A stretch of 64,000 nt of DNA from JACCZX01 sp963786295 (GCA_963786295.1 CAWAYV010000008.1:54091-118090); one strand, 5' to 3'. Positions 7,633 through 17,337 are shown, numbered from the stretch's first letter. Made by a program: numbers and translations. Notes: generated by a model from the sequence alone, not told the origin.

Positions 7633-9282
7633 ATGTTGCAAGGCCTGATGATGCAGATGCCGCTGCTGATCTCGGCGCTGATCGAGCACGCGGATCGCCA
7701 TCATGGCGATGCCGAGATCGTGTCGCGTCGGGTCGAAGGCGATGTCCACCGTTATACGTATCGCGAACTGCATCGCCGCGCAAGGCAAATGGCCAACGCA
7801 CTCGATCGGCTCGGCATCGCCCGCAGCGACCGCGTGGCAACGCTCGCCTGGAATGGTCACCGGCACATGGAGCTTTACTTTGCCGTGTCCGGCGCGGGCA
7901 GCGTGCTGCATACGATCAATCCGCGGCTGCATCCGGAGCAGATCGCGTGGATCGTCAATCATGCAGAAGATCGAGCGCTGTTCTTCGACCTGACATTCTT
8001 GCCGCTAATCGAGGCGGTTGCACCTGTTTGCAAGACGGTCAAGCACTGGGTGCTGCTCACCGACCGGGCGCATATGCCGGCGAAAGAATCGACAAAGCTC
8101 GAGCTGTTGTGCTACGAAGATTTGATCGACGCTGAATCCGATCGATTCACGTGGCCGCAGTTTGACGAGAACACCGCATCGTCGATCTGCTACACATCCG
8201 GCACGACCGGCAACCCGAAGGGCGCGTTGTATAGCCATCGCTCGACGCTGCTGCACACGATGGCGTCGGCCTTGCCCGACGCGCTGAGCATTTCGGCGCG
8301 CGATGTGATCCTGCCGGTGGTACCGATGTTTCATGTCAATGCGTGGGGCCTGCCCTACGTCGCGCCGATGGCCGGCGCCAAGATCGTCTTTCCCGGCCCG
8401 CATCTGGACGGCAAATCGCTGTTCGAGTTATTCGAGTCCGAGAGGGTGACTTTCTCGGCGGGCGTGCCAACCGTCTGGCAGGGATTGCTCGCGTACATGG
8501 AAGCGAACGACCTGAAATTTTCGACGATGAATCGCACCGTGATCGGCGGGTCGGCGTGCGCTCCCGCCATGATCAAACTGTTTCAGGAAAAGTATGGAGT
8601 GCACGTACTGCACGCATGGGGCATGACCGAGATGAGCCCGCTGGGTACCGCGTGCACCTTCAAACACAAGCACACCGGAATGAAACCCGAGCAGCGGCTG
8701 CCGGTGCAGCACAAGCAGGGCAGGGCGCTGTTTGGCGTCGATATGAAGATCGTCGGCGACGATGGGCGGGATTTGCCATGGGACGGCGTCGCATTCGGCA
8801 ATCTGCTGGTGCGTGGCCCGTGGGTCGCACGCGATTACTACAACAGCGGCGAGCGCAGTCCTCTGGTTAACGACGAACAGGGCAAGAGCTGGTTTCCGAC
8901 CGGCGATGTATCGAACATCGACCCCGACGGCTACATGCAGATTACCGATCGCACCAAGGATGTGATCAAGTCCGGCGGCGAGTGGATCAGCTCGATCGAG
9001 ATCGAAAACATTGCGGTGGCGCATCCGGCAGTCGCGATGGCTGCGTGCATCGCGGCGACTCATCCAAAGTGGGACGAGCGGCCGCTGCTGGTCGTCGTCA
9101 AGAAGCCGAACGCGAGTGTCACCCGCGATGATCTATTGACGCACTATGAGGGCAAAGTTGCGAAGTGGCAGATTCCGGACGATGTGGCATTTGTTGAATC
9201 GCTGCCGCTCGGTGCGACCGGCAAGATCCTGAAATCAAAGCTGCGCGAGCAGTTTCGCGAGTATCGGTTGCCAACCGCTTGA
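7633..9282 (+). CDS. Acyl-CoA synthetase (AMP-forming, medium/long-chain or methylthiopropionate-type)
   Basis: Activates a carboxylic acid to its CoA thioester with ATP. The 549-residue protein has the adenylate-forming motifs: P-loop YTSGTTGNPKGALYSH, the middle motif HAWGMTEMSPLGT, TGDVSNIDPDGY with the ribose-binding Asp, the hinge DRTKDVIKSGGEWISSIEIE, and the catalytic Lys in GATGKILKSKLRE near the C terminus. I place the start at ATG 7633 behind GGGAGA because MLQGLMMQMPLLISALIEHA matches the usual family start. It opens a plus-strand set leading into a Liv-type importer and beta-oxidation enzymes, so it probably activates the acid that the importer brings in. The chain length is not decided by sequence. 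Confidence 0.92.
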   Translation: MLQGLMMQMPLLISALIEHADRHHGDAEIVSRRVEGDVHRYTYRELHRRARQMANALDRLGIARSDRVATLAWNGHRHMELYFAVSGAGSVLHTINPRLHPEQIAWIVNHAEDRALFFDLTFLPLIEAVAPVCKTVKHWVLLTDRAHMPAKESTKLELLCYEDLIDAESDRFTWPQFDENTASSICYTSGTTGNPKGALYSHRSTLLHTMASALPDALSISARDVILPVVPMFHVNAWGLPYVAPMAGAKIVFPGPHLDGKSLFELFESERVTFSAGVPTVWQGLLAYMEANDLKFSTMNRTVIGGSACAPAMIKLFQEKYGVHVLHAWGMTEMSPLGTACTFKHKHTGMKPEQRLPVQHKQGRALFGVDMKIVGDDGRDLPWDGVAFGNLLVRGPWVARDYYNSGERSPLVNDEQGKSWFPTGDVSNIDPDGYMQITDRTKDVIKSGGEWISSIEIENIAVAHPAVAMAACIAATHPKWDERPLLVVVKKPNASVTRDDLLTHYEGKVAKWQIPDDVAFVESLPLGATGKILKSKLREQFREYRLPTA

Positions 9283-9350
9283 GTGGTTTACGCCGTCACG
9301 GCGGTTAAGTATTCTTCTTGCAGGCGTACTAAAACAACAGGAGACGAAAC

Positions 9351-10643
9351 ATGAATCGCCGCCACATCATGAGTTGCATTACCGCCGCGGCCGCGGCGAT
9401 TTTCGTTACGTCAATATCAGCGCAGACCAAGCCTGCCGCGCCGAAGGCTGCCGCCGCGGCGCCGGCCCAGACTATCAAGATCGCCTACATCGATCCGGGG
9501 TCGGGTCCGTTTGCCGGCGTCGGCGCGAATCTGCTGAAGCACTTCCAGTTCAGTGCCGATCTGGTCAACGCCCAGCAGCTGGCCGGACCCGGCGTCAAGT
9601 TCGAGATGGTGCCGTTCGATAACAAGGGTTCCCCGCAGGAAACGTTGACAGCGCTGAAACAGGTGATCGATCAGGGTATTCGCTACGTCGTTCAGGGGCA
9701 GGGCTCCGGTGCGGCGCTGGCGCTGATCGATGCGATCGACAAGCACAACGAGCGCAACCCGAGCCAGTCGATTTTGTTCCTGAACTACGCGGCGGTGGAT
9801 CCCGACCTGACGAACAGCAAGTGCAGCTTCTGGCACTTCCGGTTCGATGCGAACACCGACATGAAGATGGAAGCGCTGACGGCCTACATCAAGGATCGGC
9901 CCGAAGTGAAGAACGTCTTTCTGATCAACCAGAATTACTCGCACGGGCACCAGGTGTCACGCGTGGCGAAGGAGCTGCTGGCGCGCAAGCGTCCCGACAT
10001 CAAGGTGGTCGGCGATGACCTGCATCCGCTGGGTCAAGTGCGTGATTTCGCGCCGTATATCGCCAAGATGCGCGCCGCGAATGCCGATACGGTGATCACC
10101 GGCAACTGGGGACCCGACCTCGCGCTGCTGGTGCGCGCCGCGCGCGACGCGGGGCTGAATGCCAATTTCTACACGTATTACGGCGGCGTGATCGGTACAC
10201 CGACGGCTGTCGGTCCGGCGGGCGAGAACCGGATGCGGATGGTCGCGTACTGGCATCCGAACATCACGCCGAACTATCCCGGCGAGAAGCTGTATCAGGA
10301 CTTCAAGAAGCGCTTCGGCGAGGAGTTTTACGCCGTGGCGACATACTCGGCCTTGACATTGCTGGCCGATGCGATCAAGCGCACGAAATCAACCGATCCG
10401 TTGCGAGTCGCGTATGCGATGGAGGGTGCCAAGTGGGCAGGGTTAACCGGCGACATCGAAATGCGCGCGTCCGATCATCAGCTGCTGCAGCCGCTATGGA
10501 TCGTGTCGTGGACCAAGGTCGGCGGCCCCAACAAGAACGACATCGAGAAGACCGGCTACACGTGGAAGACGGAGGTGTCGTACCCGACCTACGTTGCCTC
10601 GCAGCCGACCAGTTGCGTCATGAAGCGGCCAGCGTTGCCATAA
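9351..10643 (+). CDS. Branched-chain-amino-acid-type ABC transporter substrate-binding protein (LivK-like)
   Basis: Periplasmic binding protein of 430 residues, type I fold. A signal peptide (MNRRHIMSCITAAAAAIFV, cleavage near ISAQ) is followed by an Ala/Pro-rich linker and the opening strand TIKIAYIDPGSGPFAGVGAN. Family-typical segments include YVVQGQGSGAALALIDAI and YSHGHQVSRVAKELL. Proteins of this family carry amino acids, aromatic acids, amides or short acyl compounds. The neighbours (acyl-CoA synthetase upstream, beta-oxidation enzymes downstream) suggest a carboxylic acid rather than leucine; that is inference. AACAGGAGACGAAAC precedes the ATG. A hairpin with a T tract separates it from the permease genes, a common way to keep binding protein in excess. 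Confidence 0.9.
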   Translation: MNRRHIMSCITAAAAAIFVTSISAQTKPAAPKAAAAAPAQTIKIAYIDPGSGPFAGVGANLLKHFQFSADLVNAQQLAGPGVKFEMVPFDNKGSPQETLTALKQVIDQGIRYVVQGQGSGAALALIDAIDKHNERNPSQSILFLNYAAVDPDLTNSKCSFWHFRFDANTDMKMEALTAYIKDRPEVKNVFLINQNYSHGHQVSRVAKELLARKRPDIKVVGDDLHPLGQVRDFAPYIAKMRAANADTVITGNWGPDLALLVRAARDAGLNANFYTYYGGVIGTPTAVGPAGENRMRMVAYWHPNITPNYPGEKLYQDFKKRFGEEFYAVATYSALTLLADAIKRTKSTDPLRVAYAMEGAKWAGLTGDIEMRASDHQLLQPLWIVSWTKVGGPNKNDIEKTGYTWKTEVSYPTYVASQPTSCVMKRPALP

Positions 10644-10663
10644 GAACACACAGCAACGCTGGC
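10628..10663 (+). other. Inverted repeat spanning the stop codon of the binding-protein gene
   Basis: Perfect 11-base arms (10628-10638 and 10653-10663) around a 14-base loop that contains the TAA of the binding-protein gene. There is no T tract here; it lies just before the terminator-like hairpin. It may protect the 3' end of the message from exonucleases. Confidence 0.6.
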
Positions 10664-10668
10664 ACGCG

Positions 10669-10697
10669 CCGGCCCGGTGCCCCCGGGCCGGTTTTAT
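10669..10697 (+). terminator. Intercistronic terminator or attenuator between binding protein and permease
   Basis: Perfect eight-base arms CCGGCCCG (10669-10676) and CGGGCCGG (10684-10691) with a seven-base loop, followed by TTTTATT. Sitting inside the liv-type operon, it would end part of the transcripts after the binding-protein gene. Confidence 0.8.
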
Positions 10698-10729
10698 TAG
10701 CGAAGCGGGAACCTGAGGGGAAACAGGCC

Positions 10730-11687
10730 TTGCTCGAAACCTATATCAGCCAGGCGCTGTACGGCATCAGCTATGGGTTGCTGCTGTTCATGCTCGCCGC
10801 CGGCCTGACCTTGATCTTCTCGATGATGGGCGTGCTGAATTTCGCCCACGCCAGCTTCTACATGCTGGGCGCATACAGTGCCTACCAGATCAGCACATGG
10901 ATCGGCTTCTGGCCCGCGTTGGTGCTCGCACCATTAGTGCTGTTTCTGGTCGGTGCGCTGGTCGAGCGCTGGGGATTGCGGCGCGTGCACAAATGGGGCC
11001 ATGTGCCCGAACTGCTGTTCACGTTCGGACTGTCGTACATCATCGTCGAACTGGTCCAGGTGATCTGGGGTCGGCAGGCAGTTCCCTATCGAGTTCCTCC
11101 GGAGCTCGACGGCCCGGTCGATTGGCTGCTGCGCTACGACATCACGTTTCCTGAATATCGGATGTTCATGATGGCCGTTGCGATCGGCATGCTGGTCGCG
11201 CTTTGGCTGGTGCTGACGCGGACGCGAATCGGGCTCGTGATTCAAGCCGCACTCACACATCCGCAGCAGGTCGAAGCGCTGGGACACAACGTGCCGCGCG
11301 TTTTCATGCTGGTGTTCGGCGCGGGCTCGGCACTGGCGGGGCTGGCCGGGCGTGGTCGGTGGCAACGCGTTCGTCACTCAACCTGACATGGCGAACACGG
11401 TCGGCGCGATCATCTTCGTGATCATCATCGTCGGCGGGCTGGGCTCGCTGGCGGGTGCCTTTGTCGCTGCATTGCTGATCGGCCTGCTGGAAAACTTCGG
11501 CAAGGCCGAGGACTGGTCGGCGGCAAGCCTGTTGACGAATCTAGGACTGCACGTTGGGCCCGAGACACCCGGCTATGCAGTACTGAAGCTAACGGTGTCG
11601 CAGGTGACGCCGGTGCTTCCCTATCTGCTGTTGGTGCTGATCCTGATCGTCAGGCCCAAGGGGCTGCTTGGCACGCGGGAAGACTAG
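10730..11687 (+). CDS. livH: Branched-chain-amino-acid-type ABC permease LivH-like, frame broken at 11348-11350
   Basis: Inner-membrane permease that pairs with the LivM-like protein. The start is a TTG behind GAGGGGAAAC giving LETYISQALYGISYGLLLF. The N-terminal two thirds run to about 11350, with NFAHASFYMLGAYSAYQ and the EAA-like stretch TRIGLVIQAALTHPQQVEALG. The rest (VVGGNAFVTQPDMANTVG to RPKGLLGTRED) is one frame over. Deleting one G from the GGG at 11348-11350 restores LAGLAGVVGGNA and a normal protein of about 318 residues. Taken literally, the gene makes a truncated permease; a sequence error is more likely. Its TAG overlaps the GTG of livM by one base. Confidence 0.85.
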
Positions 11688-12982
11688 TGGAACAAGGCGC
11701 GCTGAGCTTTCGTCCGCTGAACTTCGGCCGCTGGGTTATCTGGGGCTTTACGGCATTGCTGTTCGTCGTGCTGCCTGCGTTTTTCAGCAAGGGCTTTGCG
11801 CTGACCCTGATGTCGCAGATGGGCATCACGATCATCTTCGCGCTCAGCTACAACATGCTGCTCGGGCAGAGCGGCATGCTGTCGTTCGGTCATGCGGTGT
11901 ACTCCGGGCTCGGCGCGTTCTTTGCGATTCACGCGATGCGCTGGATCGGCGCCGGCACGCTTGTTTGGCCGATATCGCTGCTGCCGTTAATCGGCGGTAT
12001 TGCCGGCGCCTTGTTCGGCGTGATTTTCGGTTACCTGACGACGCGGCGCGCCGGTACACCGTTCGCAATGATCACCCTGGGTATCGGCGAAATGGTGTTC
12101 GCTGCCTCGCTGATGTTTCCGGGATTCTTCGGCGGCGAGGGCGGAATCACCGCCGATCGTGCAAGCGGCCGCCCGTTTCTCGGCATTGCCGGCATTACGT
12201 TCGGGCCGCAGATTCAGGTGTATTACCTGATCGCCGTGTGGTGCTTCGTTTGCATGATCGCGATGTACGCGCTGACGCAAACGCCGCTCGGCCGCATCGC
12301 CAACGCGGTGCGCGACAACCCGGAGCGTGCCGAATTCATCGGCTACAACACGCAGCGGGTGCGCTGGCTGATGATGATCCTGTCGACCTTCTTCGCCGGT
12401 ATCGCCGGCGGATTGAGCGCGATCAACTTCGAGATCGTCAGCGCCGAGAACGTCAGTGCGATCCGTTCCGGAGGCGTGCTGCTCGCTGCGTTCATCGGCG
12501 GCGTCGCGTTCTTTTTCGGCCCGATTCTGGGCGCGGTCGTGTTCGTCTTCTTTGCGGTCGCGCTATCCGAGTACACGAAGGCGTGGCAGCTGTATCTGGG
12601 TGTGTTCTTCGTGTTGCTGGTGATGTACGCGCCCGGCGGGCTGTCCAGCCTGATCCTGATGAACTTGCGCGTGCTGAAGTTCAAGAAGTTCGCACGTCTG
12701 CGTGATCCCTATTTCGGCTTGCTGCTCGCCGCGCTGGCGCTGGCCTTCGGGATCGTGCTGATCATCGAGTTGATGTATCACGTGACGCTGAATGTCGGGC
12801 AGGGTCCGGAAGTGCGGCTGTTCGGATTTTCATTCGACACGACACGCGCTCCCGGCTGGGTCTTTGCCGTTTCGACGCTCGCCGCGGCCGCGGCCGCGTT
12901 CGAGTTCTATCGCAGACGCTTCAAGCAGCAATGGGACGATGCGCAGGTCGAGATCGAAGACTGGATCCGCGAAAATCCATGA
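11687..12982 (+). CDS. livM: Branched-chain-amino-acid-type ABC permease LivM-like
   Basis: Second inner-membrane permease, 431 residues, with eight or more hydrophobic segments, including LTLMSQMGITIIFALSYNML and the family motif GQSGMLSFGHAVYSGLGAF. The cytoplasmic coupling loop is seen in TQTPLGRIANAVRDNPERAE. It is longer than E. coli LivM at the C terminus: two extra hydrophobic stretches (about 340-410) precede a charged tail, a form also seen in other betaproteobacterial members. The GTG start overlaps the livH stop (TAGTG), and the 3' end overlaps livG in ATGA, so translation of the whole set is coupled. Confidence 0.92.
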   Translation: MEQGALSFRPLNFGRWVIWGFTALLFVVLPAFFSKGFALTLMSQMGITIIFALSYNMLLGQSGMLSFGHAVYSGLGAFFAIHAMRWIGAGTLVWPISLLPLIGGIAGALFGVIFGYLTTRRAGTPFAMITLGIGEMVFAASLMFPGFFGGEGGITADRASGRPFLGIAGITFGPQIQVYYLIAVWCFVCMIAMYALTQTPLGRIANAVRDNPERAEFIGYNTQRVRWLMMILSTFFAGIAGGLSAINFEIVSAENVSAIRSGGVLLAAFIGGVAFFFGPILGAVVFVFFAVALSEYTKAWQLYLGVFFVLLVMYAPGGLSSLILMNLRVLKFKKFARLRDPYFGLLLAALALAFGIVLIIELMYHVTLNVGQGPEVRLFGFSFDTTRAPGWVFAVSTLAAAAAAFEFYRRRFKQQWDDAQVEIEDWIRENP

Positions 12983-13746
12983 GCTCACTGGCAACAGCGG
13001 CACTCGAACTGCACGAGGTCAGCAAGCGATTCGGCCGGACCGAGATCATTCGCGGTGTTTCGCTGCAGATCCCGCACGGAGAACGCCACGCGATCATCGG
13101 ACCGAACGGTGCCGGCAAATCAACGTTGTTCAACTTGATCAGCGGCCGCTTCGAAGTGAGTACCGGGCGGTTGTCGCTGAACGGCCGCGACATCACCGAC
13201 CGCAAGCCGTACGAAATCAACCGGCTCGGCCTGTCACGGAGCTTTCAGATCACCAATCTGTTTCATCGACTGTCTGTGTTCGAGAATCTGCGTTGCTCGG
13301 TGCTGTGGTCGCTCGGGCATCGATACTCGTTCTGGAGGAACCTGAACAAGCTGGTCGATGCGGAAGAGCGCGCGGAATCGATTCTCGAGCGGGTCGGACT
13401 AAAGCGCCGGCGCGATATTGCGGCCGGCCTGTTGACGTATGCCGAGCAACGCGCACTCGAAATCGGCATCACGATCGCCGGCGGCGCCGATGTGATCCTG
13501 CTCGACGAGCCGACCGCGGGCATGAGCCGCGCCGAGAGCAGGCACGCGGTCGAGTTGATCCGCGACGTCACGCAAGGCAAGACGCTGGTGATGGTCGAGC
13601 ATGACATGAGCGTCGTATTCGATCTCGCCGATCGCATCTCGGTGCTCGTCTACGGACAGGTGATTGCCAGCGGACCGCCGGCCGAGATTCGCGCCAACGA
13701 TGCGGTCCGTGAAGCGTATCTCGGGCAACCAGCGGAAGCGGCCTGA
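12979..13746 (+). CDS. livG: ABC transporter ATP-binding protein, LivG-like
   Basis: Cytoplasmic ATPase of 255 residues driving the Liv-type importer. Walker A is GPNGAGKST, the signature region reads LTYAEQRALEIG (a LivG-style variant of LSGGQ), Walker B is VILLDEPTAGMS, and the switch His is in MVEHDMSVVFDLADRI. ATG 12979 overlaps the livM stop and gives the usual N terminus ELHEVSKRFG; the frame is open upstream to 12931 inside livM. The C terminus includes the LivG-specific extension VYGQVIASGPPAEIRANDAV. The stop overlaps the livF ATG (TGATG). Confidence 0.94.
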   Translation: MSSLATAALELHEVSKRFGRTEIIRGVSLQIPHGERHAIIGPNGAGKSTLFNLISGRFEVSTGRLSLNGRDITDRKPYEINRLGLSRSFQITNLFHRLSVFENLRCSVLWSLGHRYSFWRNLNKLVDAEERAESILERVGLKRRRDIAAGLLTYAEQRALEIGITIAGGADVILLDEPTAGMSRAESRHAVELIRDVTQGKTLVMVEHDMSVVFDLADRISVLVYGQVIASGPPAEIRANDAVREAYLGQPAEAA

Positions 13747-14438
13747 TGCTGCACGTGGCCAACCTTCAGGCGTATTACGGCAAGAGCCACGTTCTGCACG
13801 GCGTCGATCTCAGCGTTGAACGCGGAGAAATCGTCAGTCTGCTCGGACGTAATGGCGTCGGCCGCTCGACCACAGCCAAGGCAATCATGGGGCTGGTCGA
13901 CTGCACCGGGTCAGTCGATTTCAACGGCCACGATCTGACGCACAAGAAGGCCTATCAGATCGCACACCTGGGTCTTGGCTACGTGCCGGAAAATCGCGAC
14001 ATCTTCCCGACGCTAACTGTCGAAGAAAATCTGCGGCTGGGCATCAAAGGACGGCGTGCAGGCCGCTGGACGTTCGACGAGATGTATCGGTTGTTTCCGC
14101 GACTGCACGAGCGCGCGCACACGGAGGCCGGAGTGCTTTCCGGTGGCGAACAACAGATGCTGACGCTGGCGCGTACGATGATGGGCGATCCCGAACTGGT
14201 CATCATCGACGAGCCCACCGAGGGGCTGGCACCGATGATCGTGAAAATGGTTTCTGAATTTCTGCAACACCTGAAGGAGCGCGGAATTTCGGTATTGCTG
14301 ATCGAACAAAAGCTGACGATCGCGTTACAGATTTCACAGCGCGTCTATGTGATGGGGCACGGCCACATGGTGTTTGAAGGCACGCCCGACGATTTGAAGA
14401 AGAACAAGTTAATCCGCCAGGAGTGGCTCGAAGTGTGA
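13746..14438 (+). CDS. livF: ABC transporter ATP-binding protein, LivF-like, with Arg in Walker A
   Basis: Second ATPase of the importer, 230 residues. Its Walker A reads GRNGVGRST: the usual catalytic Lys is Arg. The signature LSGGEQQML, Walker B LVIIDEPTEGLAP and switch region LLIEQKLTIAL are otherwise intact. I recall the same GVGRST form in other betaproteobacterial LivF proteins, so it is probably a lineage trait rather than damage, but I cannot check that here. Its role would be with LivG in an asymmetric pair. The last codons overlap the start region of the fused beta-oxidation gene. Confidence 0.93.
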   Translation: MLHVANLQAYYGKSHVLHGVDLSVERGEIVSLLGRNGVGRSTTAKAIMGLVDCTGSVDFNGHDLTHKKAYQIAHLGLGYVPENRDIFPTLTVEENLRLGIKGRRAGRWTFDEMYRLFPRLHERAHTEAGVLSGGEQQMLTLARTMMGDPELVIIDEPTEGLAPMIVKMVSEFLQHLKERGISVLLIEQKLTIALQISQRVYVMGHGHMVFEGTPDDLKKNKLIRQEWLEV

Positions 14439-16540
14439 GTAGCACGATGACGACTTACTACGAACGGCGCGGCAATGTGGCGGTGCTGCAGATCGACAAT
14501 CCGCCGGTCAACGGTCTCGGACACACGACCCGCAAGGGCTTGATCGATGGATTGGGCCGCGCGCTCAACGACAAAGACGTTCAGGCGATCGTGATCACCG
14601 GCACCGGCAAGGTATTTTCCGGGGGCGCCGATATCAAGGAATTCAATACGCCCGCGGCACTGGCCGAGCCGAACCTGTTGCAAGTGATCGACAACGTCGA
14701 GCGCTCGGTGAAGCCGGTGATTGCAGCGGTAAACGGTGTCTGTATGGGCGGCGGCCTCGAGCTGGCGCTCGGCTGCCACTATCGAATCGCGACGCAGGAC
14801 GCATTGCTCGCATTGCCCGAAGTCAAAATCGGCTTGCTGCCGGGCGCCGGCGGCACGCAGCGCCTGCCGCGCGCGATGGGTGCCGAGAAAGCGCTGCAGA
14901 TGATCGTCAGTGGTGAACCGATCAGTGCCGGCGACGCGTTGAAGCATGGTCTGGTCGCGCGCATCGTGCCGAACACGTCGTTCAATGGCGTGCTCGAGTT
15001 CGCGCGCGAGATGGCGCGCAAGGGCAAGCATCCGAAGCTGCGCGACAAATCTGCAACGCTGTCCAGCGGGCAGGCCAGCGATGTTTTTTTTGGCGAAGCT
15101 CGGACGCAAGCTGCAAAACACTCGCGCGGGTTACCCGCGCCGATCCGCTGCATCGAGGCAGTCGAGGCTGCGGTCAAGCTGCCGTTCGAACAAGGACTGG
15201 CGCTCGAGCGCAAGTTTTTTATCGAGCTCGTGCAATCGAACGAATCGAAGGCGCTGCGCCACGTGTTTTTCGCCGAGCGTGCCGCATCGAAGATTCCCGA
15301 TGTGCCGGACGACACGCGAACGCGCGCGATCAACAGAGCCGGGGTCATCGGTTTCGGCACGATGGGAGGTGGCATTGCGATGAGTTTTGCCAACGCCGGC
15401 ATTCCGGTCACGGTGTTCGAGAAAGATCCAGCGGCGCTCGATCGTGGCCTGGCGATGTGCCGGCGCAACTGGGAAGCGACTGCGAAGAAGGGCCGCTTGA
15501 CAATGGACCAGGTCGAGCAGCGGGTGGCACTGCTCGCCCCGACGCTCGATTTCAACGCACTCTCCGGCGCCGACATCGTGATCGAAGCGGCTTACGAGGA
15601 CATGGCGGTCAAGCAAGATGTGTTCAAGCGGCTTGATGCGGTGGCCAGACGCGGCGCCATTCTGGCGACCAACACGTCGACGCTCGATGTCGATCAAATT
15701 GCCGCGGCCACGGCCCGGCCGCAGGACGTGATCGGCACGCATTTTTTTAGCCCGGCCAACGTAATGCGATTGCTCGAAGTCGTGCGCGGCAAGAAGACAG
15801 GCGACGACGTGCTCGCCACCGTGATGCAGCTTGCGAAGCGGCTGAAAAAGGTAGGCGTCGTGTCCGGCGTGTGCGACGGGTTTATCGGTAATCGCATGCT
15901 CGAACAGTATCTTCGCCAGTCGATGTTTCTGGTCGACGAAGGCGCGTCGCCGCAGCAAGTCGACGCGGCGATGGTCCAGTTTGGAATGGCGATGGGGCCG
16001 TTTGCGGTCGGCGACCTGGCCGGCCTCGATATCGGCTACGCGATTCGCCAGCGACGCTACGTTGAGAAGCCGCACGTGACGTACAGCCGAGTAGGCGATC
16101 GTGTCGTCGAGCTCGGGCGGCTGGGCCAGAAAACCGGCAAAGGCTGGTATCGCTACGACGCTGGCGATCGAACGCCGAAGCCTGATCCAGCGGTGAGCGA
16201 ACTGGTCACGCAGTATCGCAATGAAATCGGCATGACCGCGCGATCGATCACCGATCAGGAGATCGTCCAGCGTTGCGTTTATGCGCTGGTTAACGAGGGC
16301 GCCAGGATTCTCGAGGAAGGCATTGCCTTGCGCGCAAGCGACATCGACGTCGTCTACCTGACCGGCTACGGTTTCCCGGCGGCCAAGGGCGGTCCGATGT
16401 TCTATGCGCAGACGGTGGGGTTGAACAAGGTCGTCGAGTCGATGCGCGGATTCGCCCGGAACGAGCATGCAGATCCGAAGTTCTGGCAGCCTGCCAAGTT
16501 GCTGCTGGATGCAGCGGAGAGCGGCAAGTGGCCGCGCTAG
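14435..16540 (+). CDS. Fused enoyl-CoA hydratase / 3-hydroxyacyl-CoA dehydrogenase (FadB/FadJ-like)
   Basis: Two-step beta-oxidation enzyme of about 701 residues. The N-terminal crotonase half (about 1-180) shows GKVFSGGADIKEF and CMGGGLELALGCH (oxyanion hole) and the two catalytic Glu in the ELALG and LPEVKIGLLPGAGGTQ segments. The NAD-binding half begins near residue 300 with GVIGFGTMGGGIAMSFANAG, followed by HFFSPANVMRLLEVV with the catalytic His, and two C-terminal 3HCDH domains. The start is GTG 14435 (GTGA overlap with livF, AGGAG upstream) or ATG 14447. It probably processes the CoA ester formed by the synthetase at 7633. No thiolase is in the window. Confidence 0.93.
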   Translation: MSSTMTTYYERRGNVAVLQIDNPPVNGLGHTTRKGLIDGLGRALNDKDVQAIVITGTGKVFSGGADIKEFNTPAALAEPNLLQVIDNVERSVKPVIAAVNGVCMGGGLELALGCHYRIATQDALLALPEVKIGLLPGAGGTQRLPRAMGAEKALQMIVSGEPISAGDALKHGLVARIVPNTSFNGVLEFAREMARKGKHPKLRDKSATLSSGQASDVFFGEARTQAAKHSRGLPAPIRCIEAVEAAVKLPFEQGLALERKFFIELVQSNESKALRHVFFAERAASKIPDVPDDTRTRAINRAGVIGFGTMGGGIAMSFANAGIPVTVFEKDPAALDRGLAMCRRNWEATAKKGRLTMDQVEQRVALLAPTLDFNALSGADIVIEAAYEDMAVKQDVFKRLDAVARRGAILATNTSTLDVDQIAAATARPQDVIGTHFFSPANVMRLLEVVRGKKTGDDVLATVMQLAKRLKKVGVVSGVCDGFIGNRMLEQYLRQSMFLVDEGASPQQVDAAMVQFGMAMGPFAVGDLAGLDIGYAIRQRRYVEKPHVTYSRVGDRVVELGRLGQKTGKGWYRYDAGDRTPKPDPAVSELVTQYRNEIGMTARSITDQEIVQRCVYALVNEGARILEEGIALRASDIDVVYLTGYGFPAAKGGPMFYAQTVGLNKVVESMRGFARNEHADPKFWQPAKLLLDAAESGKWPR

Positions 16541-16557
16541 GTTGATCGCAAACTCTG

Positions 16558-17337
16558 ATGTCGCTGAAGAAGCTTTTCGATCTCGCAGGCAAGACCGCAC
16601 TTGTGACGGGCGGGTCGCGCGGCCTTGGGTTGCAGATTGCCGAGGCGCTCGGTGAAATGGGCGCCCGACTCGTGCTGTCGGCACGCAAGGCCGACGAACT
16701 GCAGGCGGCTACTTCTAAGCTGATCCAGTCGGGTATTGATGCGCACTGGATCGCGGCCGACGCTGCGAATCCGGCGGACGTCGCGCGTCTCGTGACCGAG
16801 TCTCGCGCGCAGCTCGGCGAAATCGACATTCTCGTCAACAACGCCGGCGCCTCCTGGGGCGCTCCGGCCGAGGATCATCCGCTCGAGGCCTGGGACAAAG
16901 TGATGAACCTGAACGTGCGCGGTATTTTCCTGCTGACGCAGGCGGTGGGGCGCGCGTCGATGATTCCGCGACGAACCGGACGCATCATCAACGTCGCGTC
17001 GATCGCGGGCCTGTCCGGCAATGCACCCGGGACGATGAACACGATTGCCTACAACACCAGCAAAGGAGCGCTCGTGAATTTCACGCGCACATTGGCGGCC
17101 GAATGGGGCAAGTACGGCATCACGGTCAACGCACTGGCACCGGGGTTCTTTCCGTCGAAGATGACGAAGGGCGTGATCAAGGAACTGGGCGAGGACACGC
17201 TGGCGCGGCTGGCGCCGTTGAATCGCCTGGGAGATGACGAAGACTTGAAAGGCGCCGCGGTGCTCTTTGCGTCCGACGCGGGCAAGCACATTACCGGACA
17301 GATCCTCGCCGTCGACGGCGGCGCCACTGCTTACTAG
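16558..17337 (+). CDS. Short-chain dehydrogenase/reductase
   Basis: Classical SDR of 259 residues. It has the NAD(P)-binding TGGSRGLGLQIAEALG, NNAGASWG, the catalytic Tyr and Lys in YNTSK, and the C-terminal ITGQILAVDGGATAY typical of 3-ketoacyl/gluconate-5-dehydrogenase relatives. The Arg after the first Gly-rich turn (SARKAD) hints at NADP use. It lies 17 bases after the beta-oxidation gene in the same direction, so it probably belongs to the same catabolic unit; substrate unknown. Confidence 0.92.
   Translation: MSLKKLFDLAGKTALVTGGSRGLGLQIAEALGEMGARLVLSARKADELQAATSKLIQSGIDAHWIAADAANPADVARLVTESRAQLGEIDILVNNAGASWGAPAEDHPLEAWDKVMNLNVRGIFLLTQAVGRASMIPRRTGRIINVASIAGLSGNAPGTMNTIAYNTSKGALVNFTRTLAAEWGKYGITVNALAPGFFPSKMTKGVIKELGEDTLARLAPLNRLGDDEDLKGAAVLFASDAGKHITGQILAVDGGATAY

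Noticed and set aside
15131..16684. Minus-strand frame of 517 codons opposite the hydratase/dehydrogenase gene
   Set aside because: The plus strand encodes a clear two-domain enzyme; the opposite frame has no recognisable domain or ribosome site.
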